From Clostridiales bacterium (GTDB lineage Bacteria; Bacillota_A; Clostridia; Christensenellales; Christensenellaceae): 64,000 nucleotides of DNA. The translations under genes and the position numbers were made by a program. The stretch spans positions 3,990 through 67,989 of the forward strand of contig QANA01000074.1 of assembly GCA_003149735.1 (NCBI GenBank). Direction: 5' to 3'. The notes below the pieces were generated by a model. It searched no databases. It was not told where the DNA came from and saw only the letters and a list, made by a program, of their open reading frames with translations. This document shows, piece by piece, positions 23,669 to 33,188 of this stretch (its first letter is position 1; each line of letters begins with the position of its first letter).

Positions 23669-24091
23669 ATGAGTAAAACGGCAAAAAGAATTTCGGTGAT
23701 TTTGGCAGTGCTGTTGGTAATGGCTATGCTGATGACAACGGCGATGGCGATAACATTCCATCAGGGTGTGAGTTGGACGATCCCCGGAGCGAACCAGAGA
23801 TCGAGAGAGCATTCATGGAAAGCGAAGGAAAGTGCAATAGTAGGAAAGGTGTATATTGATACAAAGGCGAATACCGTGCAGGTTGGTGCGGAAGACACCT
23901 TTTTTAAGGTCGCTTTAAATGAAAGCGGAGCTGCATGCAGTCAGGTCAAATGCAACCTCGGGTATCTTTCCCGTAGAGAGATTGCCATGGCAATTACGAA
24001 GGATCGAACTTATGCCACTTATTCTTGGCGAGTAGATCCCACGCTCAATACGGACATTGTGGATGGATTGACTAATATCTACAACAGATAA
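23669..24091 (+). CDS. Small secreted protein of an ABC/FtsX module (bacteriocin-like)
   Basis: The 140-residue product has a Sec signal peptide: basic 'SKTAKR', hydrophobic core to about residue 24, and an 'AMA' cleavage site near 26-27. The mature part of about 113 residues has a single Cys pair ('CSQVKC', able to form a disulfide) and the C-terminal pattern 'YSWRVDPTLNTDIVDGLTNI', which is conserved in the second, truncated copy. I do not recognise the family. The setting (Sec-secreted small protein, LolD-like ATPase, large permeases) is like lactococcin 972 loci, but the sequence does not clearly show that bacteriocin's features. Start at the ATG at 23669; its ribosome site is weak (AAAGAGA). 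Confidence 0.75.
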   Translation: MSKTAKRISVILAVLLVMAMLMTTAMAITFHQGVSWTIPGANQRSREHSWKAKESAIVGKVYIDTKANTVQVGAEDTFFKVALNESGAACSQVKCNLGYLSRREIAMAITKDRTYATYSWRVDPTLNTDIVDGLTNIYNR

Positions 24092-24101
24092 GTGAAATAA
24101 G

Positions 24102-24133
24102 AAGTTACACAGGCAGTTTTGCCTGTGTAACTT
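24102..24133 (+). other. Perfect 14-bp intra-operon hairpin after the secreted-protein gene
   Basis: AAGTTACACAGGCA (24102-24115) pairs perfectly with 24120-24133 around GTTT. No T-run follows, so it more likely protects the upstream mRNA end than stops transcription. It would raise secreted-protein output over permease output. Confidence 0.65.
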
Positions 24134-24163
24134 ACTAAGTATTTTTGGAACAGGGAGGGAAAA

Positions 24164-26725
24164 ATGTTAAAACAAGCGGCCAGTCTATTAAGCTATCGCA
24201 AAAAGAGTACCTGCCTGATGGTTACACTGATTGCAACGGCGGCATTTTTAATGATGAGTATTGCGCCCCTTTTTTCAGCAATACGGAATAAAATTTTTTC
24301 CGTATATGCGGAGCAACTGGGAATATACCATGGTATTGTTTTTGATATAACGGAAGAACAAAAGCAGCGCTTGGAAGAAAATCCGGTAATTGCGCGCATG
24401 GGCATCATCCGAAATTTTGGAAACTATCGGCTGGATTATACGGAACAAACTCTTACAGTAGGCAATTTTGATGAAGAAGCGATGGCTTTAGGCGCGATCT
24501 CTGTCACACAGGGAAGATTACCAGAAAGCTCTGATGAAATTGCTTTGGAAAACCATGTGCGGTATCAACTCCCGGAGGGGACGGATATTGGCTCGCAGAT
24601 CTTTTTGCTGAAAGAAAATGGAGAGCGGGTAGGATTCACTATTTGTGGGTTTGTGAAGGATTACAAAGCGAACTGGAGTGAGCAGGATATTGTGCTCCCG
24701 GGCAGAACGGATTTACCCAGTGGCTTTTTATTGAATGGAGAACGGCTGCAGGGACAGGAAGTACTGGATGTACTTCTCTATTTGCATACAATCAATAAAA
24801 TGGAAGCGCCGGAAAGTACATTGGTAAACTGTGTTTCCGGATTTCATCAGCAAGGAGAATACCTTTTATTTAATCATGGGCTTTATACAAATGTGGCAAT
24901 GACAATGTTGCGGCCGATTCATACCTATCAAAGCATATTCACTTTACTGATTTTGCTGGGCGTCGGGGCGGCGTTGTATACTGCACTATTTTCCTATCTT
25001 CGACACTATGAAGATGTCGCCATGAAGCTGTATTCCCTTGGAGCAACGCATAGAGCTGTATGGGCGCGGCTGTTGCTATGGAGCGTTTTACTTGGGGGTA
25101 CAGGTACTTTGCTGGGGTTTGGATTTTGCAGTGCTTTTTCTGTATGGGCAAAGCAAAATATAGGATACGGCATAGAATTGGTGGGGCGCTGGAAGGAAGT
25201 GGTAGTACTAATCGCCGTCATTTTGCTGATTACTGGTGTCTTCTTTTTCTGGAAAATACGTAAATTGGCGGATTGTTCAATTTCCGAGCAAAAACAGCAG
25301 ACTAAAATCAGGGAATTGAATGGGAAAATAGACTTTTCTGTAGCATTGGCGGCAGAACATATTCGCAAAAACTGGAAGCAGTTGATTGCTGTTTCACTAA
25401 TGATTGTCATGCTGCTTATCATCTTTTTTTGCATAAAGCATGATGAAGAACATCGAGGAATGGGATATGTTGGAGAATATCCTTTTCTGACTGCGTATAG
25501 TAAAGAGGGATCGGCACTGGTTTTTTATGGAGATTTTGAGTTTTTAAGCAAGGGACAGACATATGCGATCGAAGATGTAGAAAGTTTGCGTTCTCTTCCG
25601 GGGGTTTTAGGAATACAGGCAATGCATTATGGAAGTTCCGCCAATTTGATTTTCCCGGAAGAGGTCAGTGATTATACAAACTGGATTTATCAACAGACGA
25701 CAACAACTGGTTTTGATCGAGATATTGCTTTGATTGCGGACGCGCCTAAAAATATAAAATCAACGCAAGAGGGGTATGGTATTATCGTGTTAAATCAGGA
25801 GGATCAAGAGCGATTCCAAATGCAGTATCCGTTCATTGATGTGGAAAAAGCGCTGCGTAAGGGTGCCGCAATTCTGTTCTGTCCAGACATTCAGATCGAA
25901 GACGGCTATGTAACCGCCATAGGAAATCGAACAATAAAAGCTGGTGATACGCTAAGGTTTGGTCGATTGCAGTCGGAGGCTTCATTTTTGGAAGCGACAG
26001 AAAATCCTGCTTTAATCACTTATACAGAGGAAACTTTAATCGCATCGGAAGTATTGAATCAGAGTTTTTATATGGACTGGGCCTATGGAAACGAAGAAAT
26101 CGCCTACCAGATTACAATAGTTGTGTCGCAAGAGACTGCTAAGGCGACGGAATTTTTGTCCGGAATCAATAATTTTACTGTTTATCTGGAAAAGGATATC
26201 AGCGATGCGGATTACAAAAATGTTGAGGAGAGATTTAATCGAATCGCATTTTCTACGCAGGGGGCTCTCATTTCTAGATCAAAAGAGATAGAAGCATTCA
26301 ATGATTTGTTACATGAGGCGACACGACTATCGTACACAGTGGTCTTGGGCGTCTTAGGTACATTTGCAGGGATTATCCTGGTTTCTGTGATATACGGCAA
26401 TCTTTTACAGCGGCAGCGCATGTTCGGCATTTTGCGGGCGACAGGATATCGAAAAAGATATTTGTTTCAAGCAGTCTGGCTGGAGATGTTGGTCTATTGG
26501 GTGGTGATCGCAATACTCAGTTATCCAATTGCATTGTATGTGAATCATCAATTCTCTCTAAAAATTGTAGGCCCTGTGATGCAGGCGGCAGATCTGTGGG
26601 TGCTGGCCGGAAAAATCAGCGTTTTTTCCATAGGTCTGCTGCTGATCTTCACGCTGCTTGCCTGGCTGATTACCCGCAGCGTATTCAAGAAGAGTATTTC
26701 TTCCTGTATTCGTTTTGCGGAATAG
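24164..26725 (+). CDS. FtsX-family ABC permease, type A (first copy)
   Basis: The 853-residue protein has an N-terminal helix at about 18-38 ('LIATAAFLMMSIAPLFSAI') and a roughly 200-residue outer domain. Three helices of a first FtsX unit follow at about 260-370 ('LLILLGVGAALYTALFSYL', 'LYSLGATHRAVWARLLLWSVLLG'). Then come a helix at about 405-425, a roughly 290-residue outer domain, and a second FtsX unit at about 725-850 with 'FGILRATGYRKRYLFQAVWLE'. The layout is 1+3+1+3 helices. The large outer domains suggest work on a peptide or lipid in the envelope rather than small-molecule import. The C-terminus is nearly identical to the second type A copy at 30365. Confidence 0.85.
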   Translation: MLKQAASLLSYRKKSTCLMVTLIATAAFLMMSIAPLFSAIRNKIFSVYAEQLGIYHGIVFDITEEQKQRLEENPVIARMGIIRNFGNYRLDYTEQTLTVGNFDEEAMALGAISVTQGRLPESSDEIALENHVRYQLPEGTDIGSQIFLLKENGERVGFTICGFVKDYKANWSEQDIVLPGRTDLPSGFLLNGERLQGQEVLDVLLYLHTINKMEAPESTLVNCVSGFHQQGEYLLFNHGLYTNVAMTMLRPIHTYQSIFTLLILLGVGAALYTALFSYLRHYEDVAMKLYSLGATHRAVWARLLLWSVLLGGTGTLLGFGFCSAFSVWAKQNIGYGIELVGRWKEVVVLIAVILLITGVFFFWKIRKLADCSISEQKQQTKIRELNGKIDFSVALAAEHIRKNWKQLIAVSLMIVMLLIIFFCIKHDEEHRGMGYVGEYPFLTAYSKEGSALVFYGDFEFLSKGQTYAIEDVESLRSLPGVLGIQAMHYGSSANLIFPEEVSDYTNWIYQQTTTTGFDRDIALIADAPKNIKSTQEGYGIIVLNQEDQERFQMQYPFIDVEKALRKGAAILFCPDIQIEDGYVTAIGNRTIKAGDTLRFGRLQSEASFLEATENPALITYTEETLIASEVLNQSFYMDWAYGNEEIAYQITIVVSQETAKATEFLSGINNFTVYLEKDISDADYKNVEERFNRIAFSTQGALISRSKEIEAFNDLLHEATRLSYTVVLGVLGTFAGIILVSVIYGNLLQRQRMFGILRATGYRKRYLFQAVWLEMLVYWVVIAILSYPIALYVNHQFSLKIVGPVMQAADLWVLAGKISVFSIGLLLIFTLLAWLITRSVFKKSISSCIRFAE

Positions 26726-27006
26726 AGATAGAGAAAGGACAAGAAAAACAGATATATCAAGAGGGATTCTATGTTCAAGCAGGCGTTTTCCATGATGTTC
26801 TATCGAAAAAAACAGGCTCTGATTGTGATATTGGTTATCGCATTGGTGATGTTTTTACTGCTCAGCATTTCTTCCGTATTTTCAGCAGTTCAGGATAGCA
26901 CTTTTCTGGTCGCCATGGAAGAATATGGTGCTTTTCACTGCATCTATTATGACCTTGAGGAGCAGCATTTTGTGCAGCTGCGGGAAATAGCAGCTATCAG
27001 GGAAAT
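26663..27006 (+). repeat. About 340-bp direct repeat, copy 1 (type A end / type B start)
   Basis: Spans the last 63 bases of permease A and the first 236 of permease B. It matches 32849-33188 at an offset of 6186 bases. The first 165 bases differ at one position only; later bases show scattered changes and a 4-base deletion in copy 2. It marks a tandem duplication or gene conversion boundary. Confidence 0.85.
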
Positions 27007-29410
27007 CGGGATCATTGAGAACTATGGGAATTATCCTCTTTGCAACACAGAAGTGAATATCACACTGGGCAGATTTGATGAAACGGCGCTTGCTCTCGGC
27101 AGGCTCAAACTGTTGGAAGGGCATTGGCCGCAGCAGGAAGGCGAGATTGCCGTGGAAGAGCACGTGCTCTATCAGCTGCCGGCAGGAGCCGGCCTGGGCA
27201 GTACGCTGCGCGTACAGGCGCCGGGCGGAGAAATGCAGTATACGATCTGCGGCGTGATAAAGGATTATCGGAGCAAGTGGAGTGTACCGGAATATATTTA
27301 TGAAGGCGTCAATGATTTGCCGGCCGGCTTTATTTATAACGGGCAGGGGCTCAACGAAAGCCCGGTGAAATCCGCCATGCTGTATTTCCATACATTGAAG
27401 ATGCAGGATGATCCGTTTGGGATTGAGATAACCATCTATCATCAGCAGCTTGGTTTGGGAAATGACGGTGTGGATATATTCAATTTTAAATCAAATGAAA
27501 ATCTGTATTCACAGATACAGGGGTTCCGTCTGCGGATGTCGCTGTGGTATGAAAAATATTTTGTGCTGCTCACTCTGGCAGGGGCCGGGATGATCCTCTA
27601 TGGAGTGCTGTTCGGATATTACCGCAATTTCAGGGAAATGAGCTATACGCTGTATACCATAGGAGCACCCCGGTATACCGTGTGCGGATTGCTTCTGTTG
27701 AACAGCCTGATTCTGTGCCTGCCGGCGGCAGGGCTTGGCTTTGGGGGCACGGCCATTTTATCGGTTGTAATGAAGCGTGCGATAGGCAGCCGGCTGCCTC
27801 TGCTGCAAAAAGCCTGGCAGATAGGCATTGTGATACTGGCAGTGTTAGCCATTGCCGTCATTTATTATCTGTGGAAGCTGCGCCCCCTGCATGGAAGAAG
27901 CTATTCCGCCCGGGAGCAAGAGAAGCGCAGCAGCCGACGGAAAAAAGAAAAAGAGAGTGAAGAAATCGGCAAACATTTGCAGTTTGCTTTGGCGGCGCGT
28001 CATGTGCAGGCCAATTGGAGGAGGCTGGTGGCACCGCTGCTGGTGACAGCGGTATTGTTGACCATGGTTTTTTGTATACAATGGGATATACAGCAAACGG
28101 CGGCAGGATGGTTCAGAGAAGCGCCCACGTTCTCCTCTATGGCGGCAACACAGTGGGCAGAAGCTGATTACGGCCCCTATACCCTTTCGGCACTGCATCA
28201 GTTTTTCGATGGACAGCGCATCGATCAAATCGCTTCGCTGCCGGGCGTCTGGGAGGTATATAAAGGATATGACAGCAATGCACGCCTGGTGGTGCCGCGG
28301 GGGCAGGGAGCGTATTGGGAAATTTTTATGCAGAATAACGCCGGGGGCGGCATGTCTTTTCATGACCCGGCAGAAGTTCCATCCATTCCGCAGGAGCAGC
28401 GTGCGACGGGGTTTGGTTTTAACTTTATGGTGCTGAATGAACAGGAACAGCAATGGCTGCAGCGGGTATACCCGCAGCTGGAGGTGCAAAAGCTGCTGGC
28501 CGATAGGCAGGCAATTCTCTTTTGTCCGCCGATTGATGAAATATATTTTGAGGAAGATCAAGTTCATTTTGGGGAGTATTACAGCTCGGTGCCGGGTGGC
28601 GTTGTCTATAACGAGTCGGTAAAAGCAGGTGATGCGCTGCTGCTGGCCTGGCTGGAATCGGATTTGCCGCTCAATGAAGCGGTAGCCAATCCGGATCAGA
28701 TTCGCTACCGGGAAGCGCAGCTGCCACTTTCGGCTGTGCTCAATGAGCCATTTTATATGGAACGGGCATATTCCATAGAGGATAAGGCTTATGAGCTGAC
28801 CATTCTTCTTTCGGAAGAGACTGCCCGGCAGGTGGAATATATCAACGGCATCTTTGATTTTAAGGTGTATATGCATGAGGATATTTCCGAAGAGGAATAC
28901 GCAGCGGTAGAAGAAGCGTTTAGCAGAATCGCGTATAGTATCAGCGGCACCAATAATTATTCTTCGAGGGAAGAGGAGGCGTTTTGGAAAAAAATGCAGT
29001 ATGCGCATCAAACGGCCTTTGGCATCCTTTGCACAGTATTGGGCGGGTTTATCGTGATTTCATTGATTTCAACATTGTACGGTACACTACTGCAACGGCG
29101 GCGGATGTTTGGGATTCTACGGGCGAGTGGGCTGCGCAGGCGGCAGTTGTTTGGCATGATTCTGGCGGAATTGCTGGTCTATTGGATGGGAATGATCGTA
29201 CTATGCTATGGGATCGTTTTGAGAGGCTGCTATCGGTTTTCCGTCAATGTAGTAGGCGTTTATATGGAGGCTGCGCATCTGTGGCCGTTGGCCGGAAAAA
29301 TCGGCATCATTTTGCTGGGGGTGCTGGCGCTGTTTATGGGCATTGCATGGCTGTTAACGAATCAGATCTGGAAGCAGAGTGTGAGTGAAGTGATCCGCTT
29401 TGCGGAGTGA
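26771..29410 (+). CDS. FtsX-family ABC permease, type B (intact copy)
   Basis: The 879-residue protein has the same 1+3+1+3 layout as permease A but is clearly distinct in sequence. It starts 'MFKQAFSMMFYRKKQALIV', with the first helix at about 17-40. The first FtsX unit is at about 265-370 ('LYTIGAPRYTVCGLLLLNSL'). A Lys/Arg/Glu-rich cytoplasmic loop lies at about 378-400. The second outer domain is about 440-740 and the C-terminal FtsX unit has 'FGILRASGLRRRQLFGMILAE'. Both A and B end in 'VIRFAE'/'CIRFAE'. A and B probably form a heterodimer on the single ATPase, like LolC/LolE. Codon and base use is more GC-rich than permease A. Confidence 0.85.
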   Translation: MFKQAFSMMFYRKKQALIVILVIALVMFLLLSISSVFSAVQDSTFLVAMEEYGAFHCIYYDLEEQHFVQLREIAAIREIGIIENYGNYPLCNTEVNITLGRFDETALALGRLKLLEGHWPQQEGEIAVEEHVLYQLPAGAGLGSTLRVQAPGGEMQYTICGVIKDYRSKWSVPEYIYEGVNDLPAGFIYNGQGLNESPVKSAMLYFHTLKMQDDPFGIEITIYHQQLGLGNDGVDIFNFKSNENLYSQIQGFRLRMSLWYEKYFVLLTLAGAGMILYGVLFGYYRNFREMSYTLYTIGAPRYTVCGLLLLNSLILCLPAAGLGFGGTAILSVVMKRAIGSRLPLLQKAWQIGIVILAVLAIAVIYYLWKLRPLHGRSYSAREQEKRSSRRKKEKESEEIGKHLQFALAARHVQANWRRLVAPLLVTAVLLTMVFCIQWDIQQTAAGWFREAPTFSSMAATQWAEADYGPYTLSALHQFFDGQRIDQIASLPGVWEVYKGYDSNARLVVPRGQGAYWEIFMQNNAGGGMSFHDPAEVPSIPQEQRATGFGFNFMVLNEQEQQWLQRVYPQLEVQKLLADRQAILFCPPIDEIYFEEDQVHFGEYYSSVPGGVVYNESVKAGDALLLAWLESDLPLNEAVANPDQIRYREAQLPLSAVLNEPFYMERAYSIEDKAYELTILLSEETARQVEYINGIFDFKVYMHEDISEEEYAAVEEAFSRIAYSISGTNNYSSREEEAFWKKMQYAHQTAFGILCTVLGGFIVISLISTLYGTLLQRRRMFGILRASGLRRRQLFGMILAELLVYWMGMIVLCYGIVLRGCYRFSVNVVGVYMEAAHLWPLAGKIGIILLGVLALFMGIAWLLTNQIWKQSVSEVIRFAE

Positions 29411-29441
29411 GCAAAACTACTGCATGGAAAGGAAGTATTTT

Positions 29442-29987
29442 ATGAAAAGAAAACGTTTTTTGGCTGTAGGTATCATAGCACTGCTGCTGTGCAATTTATT
29501 GGCAGCCTGTGCAAAGCAGGAGCCTTCTTTGGAGGAATGGGAAAAAGCAGAAATTAAACGAATAAAATCCTATGTCGGCAGCGGCATGTATTACGATGCG
29601 CAGGGGCGAAGTTTTCAATTAATTGATGAGGGATTGTTTGAAAAACCGCTGGTCGTGCATTACTGGGCGACGCGTTCACCGATCAGTGTGAAAGGATTGG
29701 ATGCTTTTCAGGAGGCCTATGAGAAATATGGAGATGAAGTGCAGTTTCTGATGATCAATGCATTTGATGGTGTTTCGGATACCATGGAAGACGCGGAGGA
29801 GCTGATTCGGGAAAAAGGATATACTTTTCCGGTATATTACGACCGCGCACAGAATCTGGGCAAATTGATGAGAGTAGAGCAATTCCCCTATACGCTGTTT
29901 ATCGGGAAAAAACATAGATTGGAACATGTGCGCAATACGCAGCTTACAGCAGAAGAAATCAGCCAATTGATCGAGGAGATACGATAA
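29442..29987 (+). CDS. Thioredoxin-fold (TlpA-like) lipoprotein lacking the CxxC motif
   Basis: Start at the ATG at 29442, with AAAGGAAG upstream. The 181-residue product has a lipoprotein signal ending 'LLAAC' (Cys about 22). The mature part follows the TlpA/AhpC-TSA pattern: 'LVVHYWATRSPISVKG' at about 70-85 aligns with the usual WATWCGPC segment but holds no Cys. 'VQFLMINAFD' and the cis-Pro strand 'VEQFPYTLFIGKKHRLEH' are kept. It therefore cannot act as a dithiol redox enzyme; a binding, chaperone or immunity role is more likely. It ends the first module copy. Confidence 0.8.
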   Translation: MKRKRFLAVGIIALLLCNLLAACAKQEPSLEEWEKAEIKRIKSYVGSGMYYDAQGRSFQLIDEGLFEKPLVVHYWATRSPISVKGLDAFQEAYEKYGDEVQFLMINAFDGVSDTMEDAEELIREKGYTFPVYYDRAQNLGKLMRVEQFPYTLFIGKKHRLEHVRNTQLTAEEISQLIEEIR

Positions 29988-30020
29988 GCATTAAATAAAA
30001 ACAGGAAGTGAATTGGTGAT

Positions 30021-30283
30021 ATGCAGGAGTTAATGATGCAAAGAATGATTCGAATAGGAACAACGTGCTTTCAAAACTCCGCGCAGAGGATACCTATTAT
30101 AAGGTTGCGATCAGTGCAGGCGGAAGTGCAGCAAGCCAGGTCAAGTGTAATTTGGGAACCCTATCGAGGAAATCAATTAGAGGAACATATTATGAAGGGC
30201 ATGACGAGGGCACTTATGCCTGGCGCGTCGATTCCACACTCAATACAGATATTGTGGATGGATTGACCTATATTCACAGCTGA
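30021..30283 (+). pseudogene. Truncated second copy of the secreted-protein gene
   Basis: From about 30065 the frame reads 'LRAEDTYYKVAISAGG' then 'SQVKCNLGTLSRKSI' and ends 'YAWRVDSTLNTDIVDGLTYI'. It thus matches the last 75 residues or so of the secreted protein at 23669, including one Cys of the pair and the C-terminal pattern. Signal peptide and first half are missing; an unrelated short frame precedes it. It holds the same position, before a type A permease, as the first copy. Exported product is not expected. Confidence 0.8.
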
Positions 30284-30298
30284 GCATTGCATAGGAGA

Positions 30299-30327
30299 GG
30301 CGGGGTGGCGAGCCACCCCGCTTTTTA
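30299..30327 (+). terminator. Terminator or attenuating hairpin after the truncated copy
   Basis: GCGGGGTGG (30300-30308) pairs with CCACCCCGC (30313-30321), followed by TTTTT. It sits where the first module has a 14-bp hairpin, before a type A permease gene. Confidence 0.8.
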
Positions 30328-30364
30328 ACAAATGGTCTATAAATAGAGGCAGGAGGAAGTTAAC

Positions 30365-32911
30365 ATGTTGCGTCAGGCGGTTTCGTTGTTTACCTATCGG
30401 AAAAAGAGCTCAGGTTTATTGATTTTGTTAATTGCGCTGGTCGCATTTCTGATGATGAGCATTGCGCCGCTTTTTTCCGCCATTATTGATATCACTTTTG
30501 AGGGTTTTGTGGAGGAGACGGGAAGGCACCATGCCGTATTTTTTGACCTGACGGAGGCACAATTACGGCAACTTGAACAAACTGCGGTCGTCGATCAGAT
30601 CGGTATCGTAAAAAATTATGGGAGCTATGCAATCAAGGGCACGGAATACAGTATTACATTAGGTAGCTTTGATGAAACAGCTCTTTCCCTGGGCAGCATC
30701 CGCCTGATGGAAGGAAGCTATCCGCAGGCGGAGAATGAAATTGCGCCGGAAGAATATATTCGCTATCTGCTGCCGGAGGGAGCAGGGGTCGGCTCGAAGA
30801 TTATATTTGAAACGCCGGCAGGAGAAAAGGAATTTGTCATATGCGGGTTTATTGAAAATTACAGCGCGATGTGGAGTGGACTGGATGTTACAATTCCGGG
30901 AAAAAACGATTACCCCGCGGCGCTGCTTGCCGAGGGCGCAATGCCGGAGGCACAGGTAGCGACGGATGCGCTGCTCTATCTGCATACGCTAAACAAGCTG
31001 GAAGCCCCCAATCAAACCATTTTGCAGATTTCCAATGAAATTGGGGATCTTGATTGGAAATATATGGTTTTTAACGACGCGACCTATTGGATATATTATC
31101 CAATGATGATTTATTCGGTGAATTCCTACAAAAGCCTGTTTACTCTGCTGATTTTGCTGGGGTCGGGGGTTTTGCTGTATATTGCGCTCTGCTCCCATTT
31201 CCGGACTTATCAGCCGGTTGCACAGACTTTGGAGCAGTTGGGGGCATCGGATCGATATGTGCTGCTGCAGTTATTGCTGTGGAGCAGCATTTTGGCGCTC
31301 TGTGGCATTGCGCTGGGAATAATACTTTGCTTTGCGTTTTCCGGGATTACACAGCCGCTTCTGCAGATTTCCATCAACCCGCTGCATAAATGGCCGCAGA
31401 TGATCCTTGTATTTGCGGGTGTTCTGGTGGTGGCAGTGCTTTATTATCTATTTGGTATTCAAAAGAGAAAATTGTGGAAGAGCAGAAAGCGGCAGAAAGA
31501 GGAACCGGCCATGACCATCCGCAAAGGAACGGTGGCGCCTCTTGCAGCGCACCATGTGCGGCAGAATTGGAAGCGCATGGCGGGCGTAGGGCTGTTGATA
31601 GTGGCGATGGTTACGGTTCTGTTTTGTACACAGTACGATCGGAAAGCGCGGTTAAGAGATATGCTGGAAGGGACTCCCTACCTGAACGCACATAGTGAAA
31701 TGGGAGAACTGTTTGCCATGTATGGCGATTTTGAAATAGCATCCAAGAACGAATATTATGATTTGGATGCGGTCAATGCCCTTGGGGCATATGCCGGCAT
31801 ATTGGGGATAGTCAAAGAATACCAGTGGAAGCCGGCCAGCCTGATTTTCCCGGATACGCCAAGCGAATATTATAATCAACTGCAGCAGCATGAAATTATA
31901 GACCGGGAAGCGAAGGAGGTCACCGCGATCCCCGAAGGAATCCGCGCGGCGAGGGAAGGATATTCCTTCTATGTGCTGGACCGGTGGAATACGCCTTATT
32001 TTAAAGAAGCATATCCACAGGTCAATATAGAAGAGGATTTGGCTTTGGGCAAGGCGGTCATGTTCAGCATGCCTTTTGAAACACCCGGCGGAACGGTATC
32101 TGCGATCACAAATCGTGCGTTCCAAAACGGAGATACCTTGCGCTTTGGCATGCTGGAGGGTGGAGAAAGCTCCTTTGAAGAATTGTTGGCACACCCGGAA
32201 ACGATTCAATATCGGGAAGAAACACTGCAGTTGACGCAGCATTACGATCAGCGATTCTTTTTGGATACCGGGTATGAAATAAAGGATGGCTGGGGGATTA
32301 CCATTGTAATCACGGAGGAAACAGCCAGGACGCTGAGCTTTTTAAATCATGCGCTTTCTTTTCATGTTTATATGAAGCCGGATATTTCGGAGACAGAATA
32401 TACGGAGATAGAGGAAGCATTTTACCGCATTGCCATGACCAGGCAGGGGGCGATGATCACTAACTATATGCAGGAAAAGGAGTTCGCGCAGCGGCTGACC
32501 GATGCGACAGGTGTCGCTTATACAGTTCTTTTTGCAGTGCTGAGTATATTTATTCTGGTGGCGTTGTTTACGATCGTATATGGCAATCTTTTGCAGCGGC
32601 AGCGCATGTTCGGCATTCTGCGGGCGACCGGGTATCGCGCACAGCAGCTGTTCAGAACGGTCTGGCTGGAACTGGGGGTATACTGGGCATTTATATCTCT
32701 GCTTACTTATCTGTTGGCAATGCCCTGTGTGAAAAAATTTTCCAAGGAAGTAACCGGAACCGTGATTTCGGCAGACGGATTATGGCAGGTAGCTGCAAAG
32801 ACGGTTGTATTTTCCGGCGGACTATTGTTGATTTTTACGCTGCTTGCTTGGCTGATTACCCGCAGCGTATTCAAGAAGAGTATTTCTTCCTGTATTCGTT
32901 TTGCGGAATAG
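30365..32911 (+). CDS. FtsX-family ABC permease, type A (second copy)
   Basis: The 848-residue paralogue of the permease at 24164 has the same helix layout, with 'LLILLIALVAFLMMSIAPLFSAI' as first helix. The outer domains differ a good deal, while the last 30 residues are identical, as expected from a tandem duplicate with later gene conversion at its end. The frame is intact, so this copy may still work with the cluster ATPase, or may have become specialised for another ligand. AGGAGGAAG lies a few bases before the ATG. The terminator-like hairpin in front would lower its expression. Confidence 0.85.
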   Translation: MLRQAVSLFTYRKKSSGLLILLIALVAFLMMSIAPLFSAIIDITFEGFVEETGRHHAVFFDLTEAQLRQLEQTAVVDQIGIVKNYGSYAIKGTEYSITLGSFDETALSLGSIRLMEGSYPQAENEIAPEEYIRYLLPEGAGVGSKIIFETPAGEKEFVICGFIENYSAMWSGLDVTIPGKNDYPAALLAEGAMPEAQVATDALLYLHTLNKLEAPNQTILQISNEIGDLDWKYMVFNDATYWIYYPMMIYSVNSYKSLFTLLILLGSGVLLYIALCSHFRTYQPVAQTLEQLGASDRYVLLQLLLWSSILALCGIALGIILCFAFSGITQPLLQISINPLHKWPQMILVFAGVLVVAVLYYLFGIQKRKLWKSRKRQKEEPAMTIRKGTVAPLAAHHVRQNWKRMAGVGLLIVAMVTVLFCTQYDRKARLRDMLEGTPYLNAHSEMGELFAMYGDFEIASKNEYYDLDAVNALGAYAGILGIVKEYQWKPASLIFPDTPSEYYNQLQQHEIIDREAKEVTAIPEGIRAAREGYSFYVLDRWNTPYFKEAYPQVNIEEDLALGKAVMFSMPFETPGGTVSAITNRAFQNGDTLRFGMLEGGESSFEELLAHPETIQYREETLQLTQHYDQRFFLDTGYEIKDGWGITIVITEETARTLSFLNHALSFHVYMKPDISETEYTEIEEAFYRIAMTRQGAMITNYMQEKEFAQRLTDATGVAYTVLFAVLSIFILVALFTIVYGNLLQRQRMFGILRATGYRAQQLFRTVWLELGVYWAFISLLTYLLAMPCVKKFSKEVTGTVISADGLWQVAAKTVVFSGGLLLIFTLLAWLITRSVFKKSISSCIRFAE

Positions 32912-33188
32912 AGATAGAGAAAGGAAAAGAAAAACAGATATATCAAGAGGGATTCTATGTTCAAGCAGGCGTTTTCCATGATGTTCTATCGAAAAAAACA
33001 GGCTCTGATCGTGATATTGGTCATCGCATTGGTGATGTTTTTGTTGCTCAGCATTTCTTCCGTATTTTCAGCAGTTCGGGATAGCACCTTTCTGGTCGCC
33101 GTGGAAGAATGTGGTGCCTTCCACGGCATCTATACCTTGAGGAGCAGCATTTTGCGCAGCTGCGGGAAATAGCAGCCATCAGGGAAAT
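32849..33188 (+). repeat. About 340-bp direct repeat, copy 2 (type A end / type B start)
   Basis: Second copy of the stretch at 26663-27006, with a 4-base deletion near 33134 relative to copy 1. Confidence 0.85.
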
